NCBI GenBank assembly: GCA_900545555.1
Contig: UQZI01000068.1
Coordinates: 1-11,115 of the forward strand
Direction of reading: 5' to 3'
DNA length: 11,115 bases
DNA from: an uncultured Collinsella sp.
GTDB taxonomy: Bacteria > Actinomycetota > Coriobacteriia > Coriobacteriales > Coriobacteriaceae
In this document: positions 1 to 6,471 of the stretch, in pieces
Position numbering within the stretch: the first letter of the stretch is position 1
Layout of the letters: each line of letters opens with the position of its first letter
Made by a program: the position numbers and the translations under genes
Notes under the pieces: generated by a model
What the model was told of the DNA's origin: nothing
Databases searched by the model: none
The model's input: only the letters and a program-made list of their open reading frames with translations

Positions 1-641
1 TCGCCGCCACGGCCACCGCGATCGTCACGGCCGCCGCGAGGACCGCGGTCCTCGTCCAGGCCCATGGCGACGAGCGGAGCGATAACCTTATCGAGAGCGG
101 CCATCAGCTCGGTGGCCTCCTCGTAAGAAAGCTCGGGCAGGAGCTTCTCCTTCTTGTTGGCAAGCTCGACCAGGCCCTCAGCGGCATCCTCGGCAGCAAA
201 GACGACGATCTTGCGCATATCGCCCTCGGCGTCGTCGATGCGGCCGACCAGATCGGCAGCCTCGGCCTCGGCCATCAGGCCATCGAGCTCACGAAGGCGC
301 ATGCCCAGCAGGTCGGACATTTCCTTCTGCTCCATCTTGGGCTTGAGGTCAAGAAGCTTGATGGCGCGCTCGATGTTCGCCATGCGCTCGGCCTTGGCCT
401 CCTCCTCCTTGGAAATAGCAAAGCGACGGCTGCGCAGCAGGCGGGCGGCCTTCTGCATCTTGTCCATCAGCTCTTCGTCATCGTAATCAGCGGCGGCCTC
501 GACAACCTCGGCCTCCTCGGCGGAAACCTCGTCAGCAGCCTCAACCTCAGCAGCTTCGGTCTCCACGGTCTCGACTGCCTCGACCTCGGCAGCCATGGTC
601 TCGTTCTCGGTCTCGTTCATGATCTCTTCGTTCTCAGACAT
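1..641 (-). CDS. MarR-like winged-helix protein with acidic N-terminus and RGG-rich C-terminus (3' end beyond window)
   Basis: Translated from the minus strand, the frame is open from ATG at 641-639 to the window edge (213 codons). AAGGAG lies 4 nt upstream of the ATG (646-651), a convincing start. Residues 1-50 are very acidic (runs of E, V, A). Residues about 55-90 form a charged helix (MDKMQKAARLLRSRRFAISKEE). Residues about 92-135 resemble the winged-helix core of MarR-type proteins: a buried LL, then MEQKEMSDLLGMRLRELDGLM, then an LVGRI wing strand. The visible C-terminus is Gly/Arg/Asp-rich (RGPRGGRDDRGGRGG). Such MarR-like proteins with an RGG-type tail occur in gut Gram-positives and are usually only called MarR family or hypothetical. 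The role is presumably DNA and possibly RNA binding; the target is unknown. It lies 152 bp downstream of the efflux transporter on the same strand, so it could regulate it, but nothing proves this. Confidence 0.75.
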   Translation of the reverse strand, partial: MSENEEIMNETENETMAAEVEAVETVETEAAEVEAADEVSAEEAEVVEAAADYDDEELMDKMQKAARLLRSRRFAISKEEEAKAERMANIERAIKLLDLKPKMEQKEMSDLLGMRLRELDGLMAEAEAADLVGRIDDAEGDMRKIVVFAAEDAAEGLVELANKKEKLLPELSYEEATELMAALDKVIAPLVAMGLDEDRGPRGGRDDRGGRGG

Positions 642-654
642 GAGACTCCTTCTT

Positions 655-689
655 GGCCCTCTCGGGCATCATCGCCCCATTCGCGGGGC
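655..689 (-). promoter_or_regulatory. leader with three mutually exclusive short hairpins
   Basis: On the minus strand, just upstream of the AAGGAG of the MarR-like gene, four complementary blocks follow each other: GCCCC (689-685), GGGGC (678-674), GCCC (667-664) and GGGC (659-656). Block 1 can pair with 2, 2 with 3, and 3 with 4; the last gives a GCCC-GAGA-GGGC hairpin with a GNRA loop ending 5 nt before the Shine-Dalgarno site. The order is that of a translational attenuator, but stems are only 4-5 bp, so it may be a GC-rich coincidence. Confidence 0.3.
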
Positions 690-709
690 CCGTCGCGCAC
701 TCTTTGCGC

Positions 710-736
710 TTTATACATTCATGCCTCTCGGCAAAA
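710..736 (-). promoter_or_regulatory. possible promoter of the MarR-like gene
   Basis: The minus strand carries TATAAA (715-710) as a possible -10 box, preceded by a weak TTTTGC (736-731) 15 nt upstream. It lies about 70 nt before the start codon and would place the short hairpins in the leader. The -35 match and spacing are poor. No terminator was seen between the transporter stop at 794 and this gene, so readthrough from the transporter is also possible. Confidence 0.3.
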
Positions 737-793
737 CGTCCATTAGTTTATGGTGTCGCCATCCAATCTAGCTGCAGAATCTATGTGCACACA

Positions 794-2209
794 TTAATGC
801 GACATGTGCGACTCGCGGCGAGCGTACACCAGCGACACCGCGAACCCGACAACGGCAATCACGGCCGCCACGCGCACGGCGGCTGCAAATCCTATCGCCT
901 GGGCAACGTCCGACGCAACGCCTGCGGCGCCAGCAGCCACCGCAGAACTCGAAAGCAGGCCGATAAACAGCGACGGACCAAACGACGCGGCAATCATGTT
1001 CCACGTGTTAAGCAATGCCGTTCCGTGAGGATGCTCAGCGGCGGGAAGCGTCTCCAAACCGGCGGTCTGCGAGGGGCTCAGTACCAAACCGACGCCGGCA
1101 TACACCACAACGGTCAGCAGCACGACAACGCCGATGTTCATGCTTGCCGCGGTCATCGAGATTGCCGTCTGCCCCACAGCGATCAGGGCAAAGCCGACCG
1201 GCAGCAGCGGCCACGCACCACGGGCATCCATCACGCGTCCGCCCACAATCGAGGTCACGGCGTTGCAGGCGATCGCCGGCAAAATGAGCAAACCCGCGAC
1301 AAGTGCGGTCATGCCGTATGCGCCCTCAAAATAGAGCGGCAACAAAACGCTCATCGAGAACGTCGTCATCATCGACACCACCACAAGCAGGCATGCAGGC
1401 CAAAAACGAACGCTCGCCATGGGACGCACGTTAAGCACCGGATGCTTGAGCTTGAGCTGACGAACCGCAAACAGGCCGAGCACCACAACAGCGGCGAAAA
1501 GCGTCGCGATACCGGCCATCACATTGGTCGAGAACTCGCCTACGGAATACACAAACGCCGTAATGCCGGCGGCGAGCAAAACAACCGACAGAATATCAAG
1601 CGTGGTGTTCGAGCGCTCTCCGACATTCCGAACGAGCTTTGCTGCCGCCGCGGCGACCACGACACCGCCCACCAGCGGCACTACGAACACCGCCCTCCAG
1701 CCAAACAACGTGCACATAAGACCACTAATCACGGGCCCAAACGCCGGCCCTAGCGTAATGCAGGCACCGCCCAGGCTCAGATACAGACCGAGCTTCTCGC
1801 GCGGAGCACAAGATAGCACCACATTCATCATGAGCGAAAACAAGATGCCCGATCCCGCAGCCTGCAAAATACGACTTGGCAGCAAAACGGTAAACGACGG
1901 GGCGACCAGGCACAGGACTTCTCCGGCGACCATGCATCCGCATGCGAAAAACAGCAGCTTGCGCGTCGAGAAACGACCGGACAGAAAGGCCATGATGGCC
2001 GTAAAGATCGACGTCACGATCATGTATCCCGAAACGAGCCACTGCGCCGTGGCAGCGCTCACCGAAAAGGCCGCCATGATATCGTGCAACGCCACGTTAA
2101 TGATGTTCTCGTTAAACGCGGCGACAAAGGCTGCAATATACATTACGACGAGAAACGCCGCAGTGGCCGATGGCGCTACTTGAACTTGTTGCTGAGATTT
2201 GCTCCCCAT
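794..2209 (-). CDS. DHA2-type (EmrB/QacA-like) MFS efflux transporter
   Basis: A 471-residue integral membrane protein, predicted to export drugs or other small amphipathic compounds with proton antiport. The start is ATG 2209-2207 (MGSKSQQQ), with GAGGAAGGA just upstream; the frame stays open to 2326, but that extension has no ribosome site and looks non-coding. Nearly the whole chain is hydrophobic helices, about 14 segments by eye, as in DHA2 members. Recognisable family marks are NIINVALHDI in the first helix (residues 35-44, like the DHA2 NVALP motif), a degenerate motif A at GRFSTRK (78-84), and the antiporter motif C GPAFGPVISG (154-163) after helix 5. The end is a short polar tail, RRESHMSH, and TAA at 796-794. 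Substrate cannot be told from sequence. It is divergent from the deformylase gene at 2414 and upstream of the MarR-like gene, a pairing common for regulated efflux pumps. Confidence 0.9.
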   Translation of the reverse strand: MGSKSQQQVQVAPSATAAFLVVMYIAAFVAAFNENIINVALHDIMAAFSVSAATAQWLVSGYMIVTSIFTAIMAFLSGRFSTRKLLFFACGCMVAGEVLCLVAPSFTVLLPSRILQAAGSGILFSLMMNVVLSCAPREKLGLYLSLGGACITLGPAFGPVISGLMCTLFGWRAVFVVPLVGGVVVAAAAAKLVRNVGERSNTTLDILSVVLLAAGITAFVYSVGEFSTNVMAGIATLFAAVVVLGLFAVRQLKLKHPVLNVRPMASVRFWPACLLVVVSMMTTFSMSVLLPLYFEGAYGMTALVAGLLILPAIACNAVTSIVGGRVMDARGAWPLLPVGFALIAVGQTAISMTAASMNIGVVVLLTVVVYAGVGLVLSPSQTAGLETLPAAEHPHGTALLNTWNMIAASFGPSLFIGLLSSSAVAAGAAGVASDVAQAIGFAAAVRVAAVIAVVGFAVSLVYARRESHMSH

Positions 2210-2256
2210 GCATTTCCTTCCTCTTGGAACGACAGTCGCATCGCCCCAGAGGAACA

Positions 2257-2282
2257 GTCCAGGGCGAAAATGAGCCCTAGAC
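2257..2282 (-). promoter_or_regulatory. hairpin/operator-like inverted repeat between divergent genes
   Basis: GTCCAGGGC (2257-2265) and GCCCTAGAC (2274-2282) pair over 9 positions with a single mismatch around an 8-nt loop. It lies 48 bp upstream of the transporter start in the 204-bp divergent gap (2210-2413). It could be an operator for transporter control or a hairpin in the transporter leader; there is no U-tract, so it is not a typical terminator. No clear -35/-10 pair could be assigned to either gene, though TATTAT (2370-2375) may be the -10 of the deformylase gene. Confidence 0.35.
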
Positions 2283-2413
2283 TTACGCCAGACGCCGCAC
2301 ACGACGAATCTGACAACATGGTCCAACGTCGAAAGATTGTAACGCGGACGCGCAGCTTTCCTTCCGCGCTATTATTAAAAGTCCACGAAAGCACGAGACA
2401 TGAGGAGCCCGCC

Positions 2414-2824
2414 ATGATTAAGCCCATCATGAAATCCGAGTTCTTTTTGCGCCTGCCTTCCGAAGACGCGGGGCCCGACGATGCCGCGACCGGGCAGGAC
2501 CTCCTGGATACGCTCCACGAGCATGAGCACGAGTGCGTGGGCCTCGCCGCCAACATGATCGGGGTGCGCAAACGCATCATCTGCGTAAAGGACGGCAGCA
2601 AGTCGCTGCTTATGTACAACCCGCAGATTCTTGAGCAGGTCAATGCCTACCAGACGAGCGAAGGATGCCTCTCGTTGATCGGTGAGCGCCCCTGTACCCG
2701 CTACCGCCGCATTAAGGTGGAGTATTTGGACGAGAACTTCGTCCACCGCATCAAAAACTTCTCGGGCTACACCGCCGAGATCATCCAACACGAAATCGAC
2801 CACTGCCAAGGAATCGTAATCTAG
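2414..2824 (+). CDS. peptide deformylase (short form)
   Basis: A 136-residue cytoplasmic metallohydrolase predicted to remove the formyl group from N-terminal fMet. The start ATG 2414 (MIKPIMKSE) follows GAGGAG at 2402-2407 with 6 nt spacing; upstream in-frame codons have no ribosome site. The three deformylase motifs are present in order: GLAANMIG (43-50), EGCLS (83-87; Cys85 is the metal ligand) and QHEIDHCQG (125-133; His126, Glu127 and His130 supply the remaining ligands and the catalytic base). It is shorter than the classical enzyme (about 165-190 residues) and matches the compact group in gut Firmicutes and Actinobacteria. Motif 1 has Met where canonical GLAAPQVG has the active-site Gln, so efficiency or substrate may differ from housekeeping Def. 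The gene stands alone, with a terminator directly after it. Compare the paralogue at 10221-10640. Confidence 0.9.
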   Translation: MIKPIMKSEFFLRLPSEDAGPDDAATGQDLLDTLHEHEHECVGLAANMIGVRKRIICVKDGSKSLLMYNPQILEQVNAYQTSEGCLSLIGERPCTRYRRIKVEYLDENFVHRIKNFSGYTAEIIQHEIDHCQGIVI

Positions 2825-2839
2825 TTCCGCCGATTCAAG

Positions 2840-2876
2840 AAAGCTCCCTGCAGCAAAACAACTGCAGGGAGCTTTT
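2840..2876 (+). terminator. rho-independent terminator, likely bidirectional
   Basis: A perfect 14-bp stem, AAAGCTCCCTGCAG (2840-2853) with CTGCAGGGAGCTTT (2862-2875), surrounds the 8-nt loop CAAAACAA and ends in TTTT. It lies 15 bp after the deformylase stop and 24 bp beyond the stop of the convergent aminotransferase fusion. Read on the minus strand the stem also ends in TTTCTT, so it can serve both genes. Confidence 0.92.
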
Positions 2877-2899
2877 CATAGTGCGGATCTTCTATCCCA

Positions 2900-4420
2900 C
2901 TAGCTCTGGCGGTAGTGATCGAAGAAGTCGGCGAGGTCTTCGAGCGACTCTTTGAGCACTTCCATGCGCGGCAGGTACACGATGCGGAAGTGGTCGGGCT
3001 CGGCCCAGTTAAAGCCGCCGCCGCGGGTGATCAGGATCTTCTTCTCGTGCAGCAGGTCAAGGGCGAACTGTTCGTCATCGGTGATGTTGAACTTCTTCAC
3101 ATCCATCTTGGGGAAGATGTAGAACGCCGCACGCGGCTTAACCACCGAGATGCCGTCAATCTTGTTGAGCGCCTCATACACAAAGTTGCGCTGCTCATAG
3201 ACACGGCCGCCGGGACGGATATAGTCGTTGACCGACTGATGGCCGCCGAGTGCCGTCTGAACGATCGACTGAGCCGGCACGTTGGAGCACAGGCGCATGT
3301 TGGAGAGCATGTTGATGCCCATGATGAAGTCGCTCATGCAGCGCTGGTTGCCCGAAAGCACCATCCAGCCAATGCGATAGCCCGCGATCATGTGTGACTT
3401 GGACAGACCGCTAAAGGTGACGCAGGGCAGATCGGGGGCGAGCGAGGCAATCGAGACGTGCTCGTAGCCGTCCATGCACAGGCGGTCGTAGATCTCATCG
3501 GCAAAGATCATGAGCTGGTGCCTGCGCGCAACCTCGACGATGCCCTCGAGCACCTCGCGCGGATATACCGAGCCCGTGGGGTTGTTGGGGTTAATGATGA
3601 CGAGGGCCTTGGTCGCGCTCGTGATCTTTGACTCCATATCCTCCAAGTCGGGATACCAATCGGCCTGCTCGTCACACAGATAGTGCACGGGATGGCCGCC
3701 GGCAAGGGTCGCGCACGCCGTCCAGAGCGGATAGTCGGGGCTGGGAATCAGGATCTCGTCACCGTTATCGAGCAGTGCGTTCATCGAAAGCTGAATGAGC
3801 TCGGACACGCCGTTGCCCGTGTAGATGTGCTCCATCTGAACATTGGGCAGCCCCTTGATCTGCGAGTACTGCATGATCGCCTTGCGCGCAGAGAACAGAC
3901 CGCGCGAGTTGGAATAGCCTTCGCAGTCGGGCAGTTGCTGGCGCATGTCCTTAATGACCTCATCGGGCGTGCGGAAACCGAAGGGTGCCGGATTGCCGAT
4001 GTTGAGCTTGAGGATGCGCTCGCCTTCGTCCTCCATACGAGCAGCCTCGTCGACGACGGGGCCGCGCACGTCATACAGAACGTTCTCGAGTTTGGCGGAT
4101 TTAGAAAAAGTACGCATGGTGGTGCTCCTTGCAATTTGAGCTGAGGGATGGGGTTCGGGCTTGGAATCGTTGCGAGGCGATGATGTCTCGCCTTGATCGG
4201 CGTCACTGGCGAGCAGCCAGGAAACATCGACCTCCAAAATACGGGCGAGCAGCTCTGCCACATCGCGCCGCGGGATCGTCTTGCCGCTCACATATTGGCT
4301 CATCTGACTCTTGCCGAGTTTTTTTCCGAGCATCTCCGATGCGCGGATTACGTCCGACTGGCGAACGTCACGATCGGACATGGTCTGTCGCAGGCGATCG
4401 CAAAACGTCTCTTGGGCCAC
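2900..4420 (-). CDS. alaA: XRE-type HTH regulator fused to AlaA-like alanine aminotransferase
   Basis: One open frame encodes 506 residues from GTG 4420-4418, which follows AAGGAGG with 5 nt spacing; an earlier in-frame GTG at 4459 lacks a ribosome site. Residues about 5-71 are a lambda-repressor-like helix-turn-helix (KSQMSQYVSGKTIPRRDVAELL, then LEVDVSWLLA). Residues about 72-101 are a polar Pro/Ser linker. Residues 102-506 are a complete fold-type I PLP aminotransferase of exactly 405 residues, recalled as the length of E. coli AlaA and very similar throughout (KLENVLYDVRGP, LKLNIGNPAPFGF, IINPNNPTG, FADEIYD, FSGLSKS with the PLP lysine at fusion residue 341, DHFRIVYLPR). Predicted activity is pyruvate/glutamate to alanine/2-oxoglutarate. 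All catalytic marks are intact, so it should be active as well as DNA-binding. The overall design recalls MocR/PdxR regulators, which join a GntR-type domain to the same fold, but here the DNA-binding domain is XRE type. The gene is probably autoregulated through the upstream repeats. Confidence 0.93.
   Translation of the reverse strand: MAQETFCDRLRQTMSDRDVRQSDVIRASEMLGKKLGKSQMSQYVSGKTIPRRDVAELLARILEVDVSWLLASDADQGETSSPRNDSKPEPHPSAQIARSTTMRTFSKSAKLENVLYDVRGPVVDEAARMEDEGERILKLNIGNPAPFGFRTPDEVIKDMRQQLPDCEGYSNSRGLFSARKAIMQYSQIKGLPNVQMEHIYTGNGVSELIQLSMNALLDNGDEILIPSPDYPLWTACATLAGGHPVHYLCDEQADWYPDLEDMESKITSATKALVIINPNNPTGSVYPREVLEGIVEVARRHQLMIFADEIYDRLCMDGYEHVSIASLAPDLPCVTFSGLSKSHMIAGYRIGWMVLSGNQRCMSDFIMGINMLSNMRLCSNVPAQSIVQTALGGHQSVNDYIRPGGRVYEQRNFVYEALNKIDGISVVKPRAAFYIFPKMDVKKFNITDDEQFALDLLHEKKILITRGGGFNWAEPDHFRIVYLPRMEVLKESLEDLADFFDHYRQS
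4115..4130 (-). promoter_or_regulatory. internal Shine-Dalgarno and ATG inside the XRE-AlaA fusion
   Basis: On the minus strand AAGGAG (4130-4125) is followed by 7 nt (CACCACC) and ATG (4117-4115). This in-frame ATG begins MRTFSKSAKLENV, exactly where a stand-alone AlaA of 405 residues would start. The signal is encoded by the ARSTT end of the linker. It suggests that free aminotransferase may be made alongside the full fusion, or that the site is a relic of a once separate gene. Confidence 0.65.
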
Positions 4421-4441
4421 AGGAACCTCCTTGCTGGCAAA

Positions 4442-4523
4442 GTTCAATTTACAGAACACGAATTGAACCTGAGTTCAATTTAGGCAGCAGTATAGCGCGG
4501 CGCATTATCTGAAAGTTCAATTT
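4442..4523 (-). promoter_or_regulatory. promoter region with operator array (GTTCAATT repeats) of the XRE-AlaA gene
   Basis: The 162-bp gap 4421-4582 holds three direct GTTCAAT copies starting at 4442, 4473 and 4515, plus one inverted ATTGAAC at 4462. The inverted copy and the second direct copy form a perfect palindrome, AATTGAAC-CTGA-GTTCAATT (4461-4480). Direct copies are 31 and 42 bp apart, close to three and four DNA helical turns, so they face the same side of the helix. A -10-like TATACT lies at 4494-4489 on the minus strand, between copies; the outermost repeat supplies a TTGAAC at -35, though 20 nt away. This is what an autoregulatory operator for the XRE domain would look like. Confidence 0.6.
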
Positions 4524-4582
4524 CACAAGAAAATGTACTGAACCCCGAGAATCGTCCCGAAGTGGACAACGAGCACGCGCTT

Positions 4583-5440
4583 TTAGAGATATTCAAGGAA
4601 ACGAGCCGCCGCAAGCGAAACGTCAGCGGTGCGGTATATGGCGTTGATCTGCCGATGAGGATGTCCCTCGAGCGGGCGCACGGCAACATCGAACTGGCAG
4701 CGGCGCAAGATGAGCGCCGGAAGAATGCTCACGCCCAGACCGCCCTCGACCATGGCCATAATCGCATAATCATCCCAGGTCGATAGCTTAGAGCGCACCG
4801 CCAGGCCCGCGCGGCGAAACAGCGGCGTAATCTCGTCGTCGCTGCCGCGTTCCAGCAGAATAAACTGCTCGTTGGCCAAATCGGCAAGGGAAACGACCTC
4901 CGCGGTGGCAAGCGAAGAGTCCGCTGGCACCACGGCCATCAACTCGTCTTGCACCAACGGCCGCGACGCCATGCCGGCGCCGCGTGGTTCGCGCGGAATA
5001 AAGCCCAGGTCGCAGCGACCTTCCGCCACCCATTGCTCAATCTCGGAGTAATCACCCATCAGCAGCTCGTAATCGACGTCCGGGTGATCGGCGCGAAAGT
5101 GCGCAATCACCGGCGGCAGCACGTGAGTCGCCACACTCGAAAACGTACCGATGCAGATTTTGCCGCGCATGAGCCCACGCATCTCATCCACCCGTCGCTG
5201 CAAGCGAGTGAATTCCTCACAGAGCGCCTCGACCGCCGGCATAACTTGCCGCCCATCGGCAGAAAGCACTACGCCCTCGCGGCTTCTATCGAGCACTTTA
5301 AAGCCCCAGTCGGCCTCAAGATCGGCCACCATACGGCTCACGCCCGACTGCGAATAGCTCAGCCGCTCGGCGGCGCGCGTAAAACTGCCAGCGCGCACGG
5401 TCTCGAGCAGGACCTGCATCTTTTGAACATTCGTTTCCAC
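4583..5440 (-). CDS. LysR-family transcriptional regulator
   Basis: A 285-residue regulator. The start is taken as GTG 5440-5438 (VETNVQKMQVLLETV), since GGAGG lies 6 nt upstream; an in-frame ATG at 5461 has no ribosome site. Residues about 4-62 form the typical LysR winged helix: AGSFTRAAERLSYSQSGVSRMVADLE followed by GFKVLDRS. Residues about 90-285 match the periplasmic-binding-protein-like effector domain (GKICIGTFSSVATHVLPPVI; CDLGFIPREP; GGLGVSILPALIL). It is transcribed divergently from the EamA exporter with 118 bp between starts, the standard arrangement in which a LysR protein represses itself and activates its neighbour in response to that neighbour's substrate. The effector is unknown. 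No terminator was found between its stop at 4583 and the XRE-AlaA gene on the same strand, so some readthrough into that gene is possible. Confidence 0.93.
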   Translation of the reverse strand: METNVQKMQVLLETVRAGSFTRAAERLSYSQSGVSRMVADLEADWGFKVLDRSREGVVLSADGRQVMPAVEALCEEFTRLQRRVDEMRGLMRGKICIGTFSSVATHVLPPVIAHFRADHPDVDYELLMGDYSEIEQWVAEGRCDLGFIPREPRGAGMASRPLVQDELMAVVPADSSLATAEVVSLADLANEQFILLERGSDDEITPLFRRAGLAVRSKLSTWDDYAIMAMVEGGLGVSILPALILRRCQFDVAVRPLEGHPHRQINAIYRTADVSLAAARFLEYL

Positions 5441-5485
5441 GGCACCCCTCCACCTATGCATGAGCTTTTGTCATGTTATCTATGC

Positions 5486-5491
5486 ATTATA
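5486..5491 (-). promoter_or_regulatory. -10 box of the LysR gene
   Basis: A perfect TATAAT on the minus strand (5491-5486) lies 45 bp upstream of the LysR GTG. No good -35 match sits 16-18 nt further upstream; the GTTCAC/GTGAAC palindrome starts 21 nt upstream, which fits control of the promoter by its own product. Confidence 0.55.
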
Positions 5492-5512
5492 TTCGCTTTT
5501 CTTCTATAGCGA

Positions 5513-5529
5513 GTTCACCCATAGTGAAC
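5513..5529. promoter_or_regulatory. LysR-type operator palindrome
   Basis: GTTCAC (5513-5518) and GTGAAC (5524-5529) are perfect inverted repeats separated by CCATA. They contain a T-N11-A core (T5515 to A5527), the general LysR box form. The site lies between the divergent LysR and EamA genes, 29 bp before the EamA start. The EamA promoter could not be placed with confidence; TATATT (5488-5493) and TATAGC (5505-5510) are candidates. Confidence 0.6.
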
Positions 5530-5558
5530 ATGCTCGGATATAGAGGGGATGGAAGCGC

Positions 5559-6470
5559 ATGAACAACGGACTGTTTACGTACTTAGCAGCATTGCTATTG
5601 TTTGGCTCCAACGGCATCATCGCCGCTGCCATCGCGCTGCCGAGCTCCGATATCGTGCTACTACGCACGTTTTTGGGCGCACTCTCGCTTGTCACCATCC
5701 TCGTTATCACCCAACGCCATAAGCTGCAGGCGCCATCTCGTCCCCGCGAAGCCGCGGCCCTGATCCTCTCGGGAGCAGCGCTGGGCGCCAGCTGGATTTT
5801 TCTGTTCCGCGCCTACCAGACGATTGGCGTCGGCGTATCCTCGCTGCTGTACTACTGCGGCCCCATCATTGTCATGGCGCTCTCCCCGCTCATCTTTGGC
5901 GAAAAGCTGACCGGCGGCAAAATCGCCGGCTTTATCGCCGTCGCCTGCGGTGCTTTTCTCATTGCGGCACAAGGTTTAGGCGGCAATATGCCCATTGCGG
6001 GTATCGCTTGCGGAATCGCCTCGGCATTTTGCTATGCGCTGATGGTCATCGCCAGCAAGGGCGCGCCGCACATCGAGGGCCTCGAGAACTCCGCGCTCCA
6101 GGTGAGCGCCGCCTTTGTGACCGCGCTGGTCCTCACGCTCATCACGCAGGGCGCTCCCTCGTTCTTCTCCCCCGGCATCGCCGCAGGCATCGATTGGCGC
6201 GCCGTCGCTATGCTAGGCGTCGTCAACACCGGCATCGGTTGCCTGCTCTACTTTAGTGCTGTCGCCAAGCTGCCCGTCCAGACCGTCGCGGTCGTCGGCT
6301 ACCTTGAGCCGCTTTCGGCCGTCGTGTTCTCCGTTGCCCTTTTGGGCGAGACCATGACGCCGGTCCGCCTGATTGGCGCCGCGCTCATCATCGGCGGTGC
6401 GATGTTTTGCGAACTCGCCGGTAAGCGCGCAAGCGCCAAGGCCGGTATCGCCCAGGCAGCACGCGCCTAG
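5559..6470 (+). CDS. EamA/DMT-superfamily transporter
   Basis: A 303-residue inner-membrane protein with about 10 hydrophobic helices arranged as two EamA repeats, roughly residues 5-140 and 150-290. The repeats end in matching marks, FGEKLTGGKIAGFIAVACGAFLI in the first and LGETMTPVRLIGAALIIGGAMF in the second, as is usual for drug/metabolite exporters of the RhaT/YdcZ-like type. A basic tail (AGKRASAKAGIAQAARA) follows, consistent with a cytoplasmic C-terminus. The start ATG 5559 follows GAGGGGATGGAAG. The likely job is export of an amino acid or similar metabolite; the substrate cannot be given from sequence. Control is probably by the divergent LysR protein through the palindrome at 5513-5529. 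Confidence 0.92.
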   Translation: MNNGLFTYLAALLLFGSNGIIAAAIALPSSDIVLLRTFLGALSLVTILVITQRHKLQAPSRPREAAALILSGAALGASWIFLFRAYQTIGVGVSSLLYYCGPIIVMALSPLIFGEKLTGGKIAGFIAVACGAFLIAAQGLGGNMPIAGIACGIASAFCYALMVIASKGAPHIEGLENSALQVSAAFVTALVLTLITQGAPSFFSPGIAAGIDWRAVAMLGVVNTGIGCLLYFSAVAKLPVQTVAVVGYLEPLSAVVFSVALLGETMTPVRLIGAALIIGGAMFCELAGKRASAKAGIAQAARA

Positions 6471-6471
6471 A

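Noticed and set aside
37..54. Perfect 18-bp palindrome CGAGGACCGCGGTCCTCG
   Set aside because: It lies inside the coding sequence of the Gly/Arg tail, where CG-rich codons easily give palindromes; there is no sign of an independent role.
653..1753. Long open frame on the plus strand antisense to the MFS transporter, rich in His/Arg
   Set aside because: It mirrors a clear membrane protein gene, has skewed composition (R, H, Q, N) typical of antisense frames in GC-rich DNA, and no ribosome site.
4442..5529. Possible shared regulator for the GTTCAATT sites (fusion gene) and the GTTCAC palindrome (LysR gene)
   Set aside because: They share only GTTCA; spacing and symmetry differ (8-4-8 versus 6-5-6), so two different proteins are more likely.
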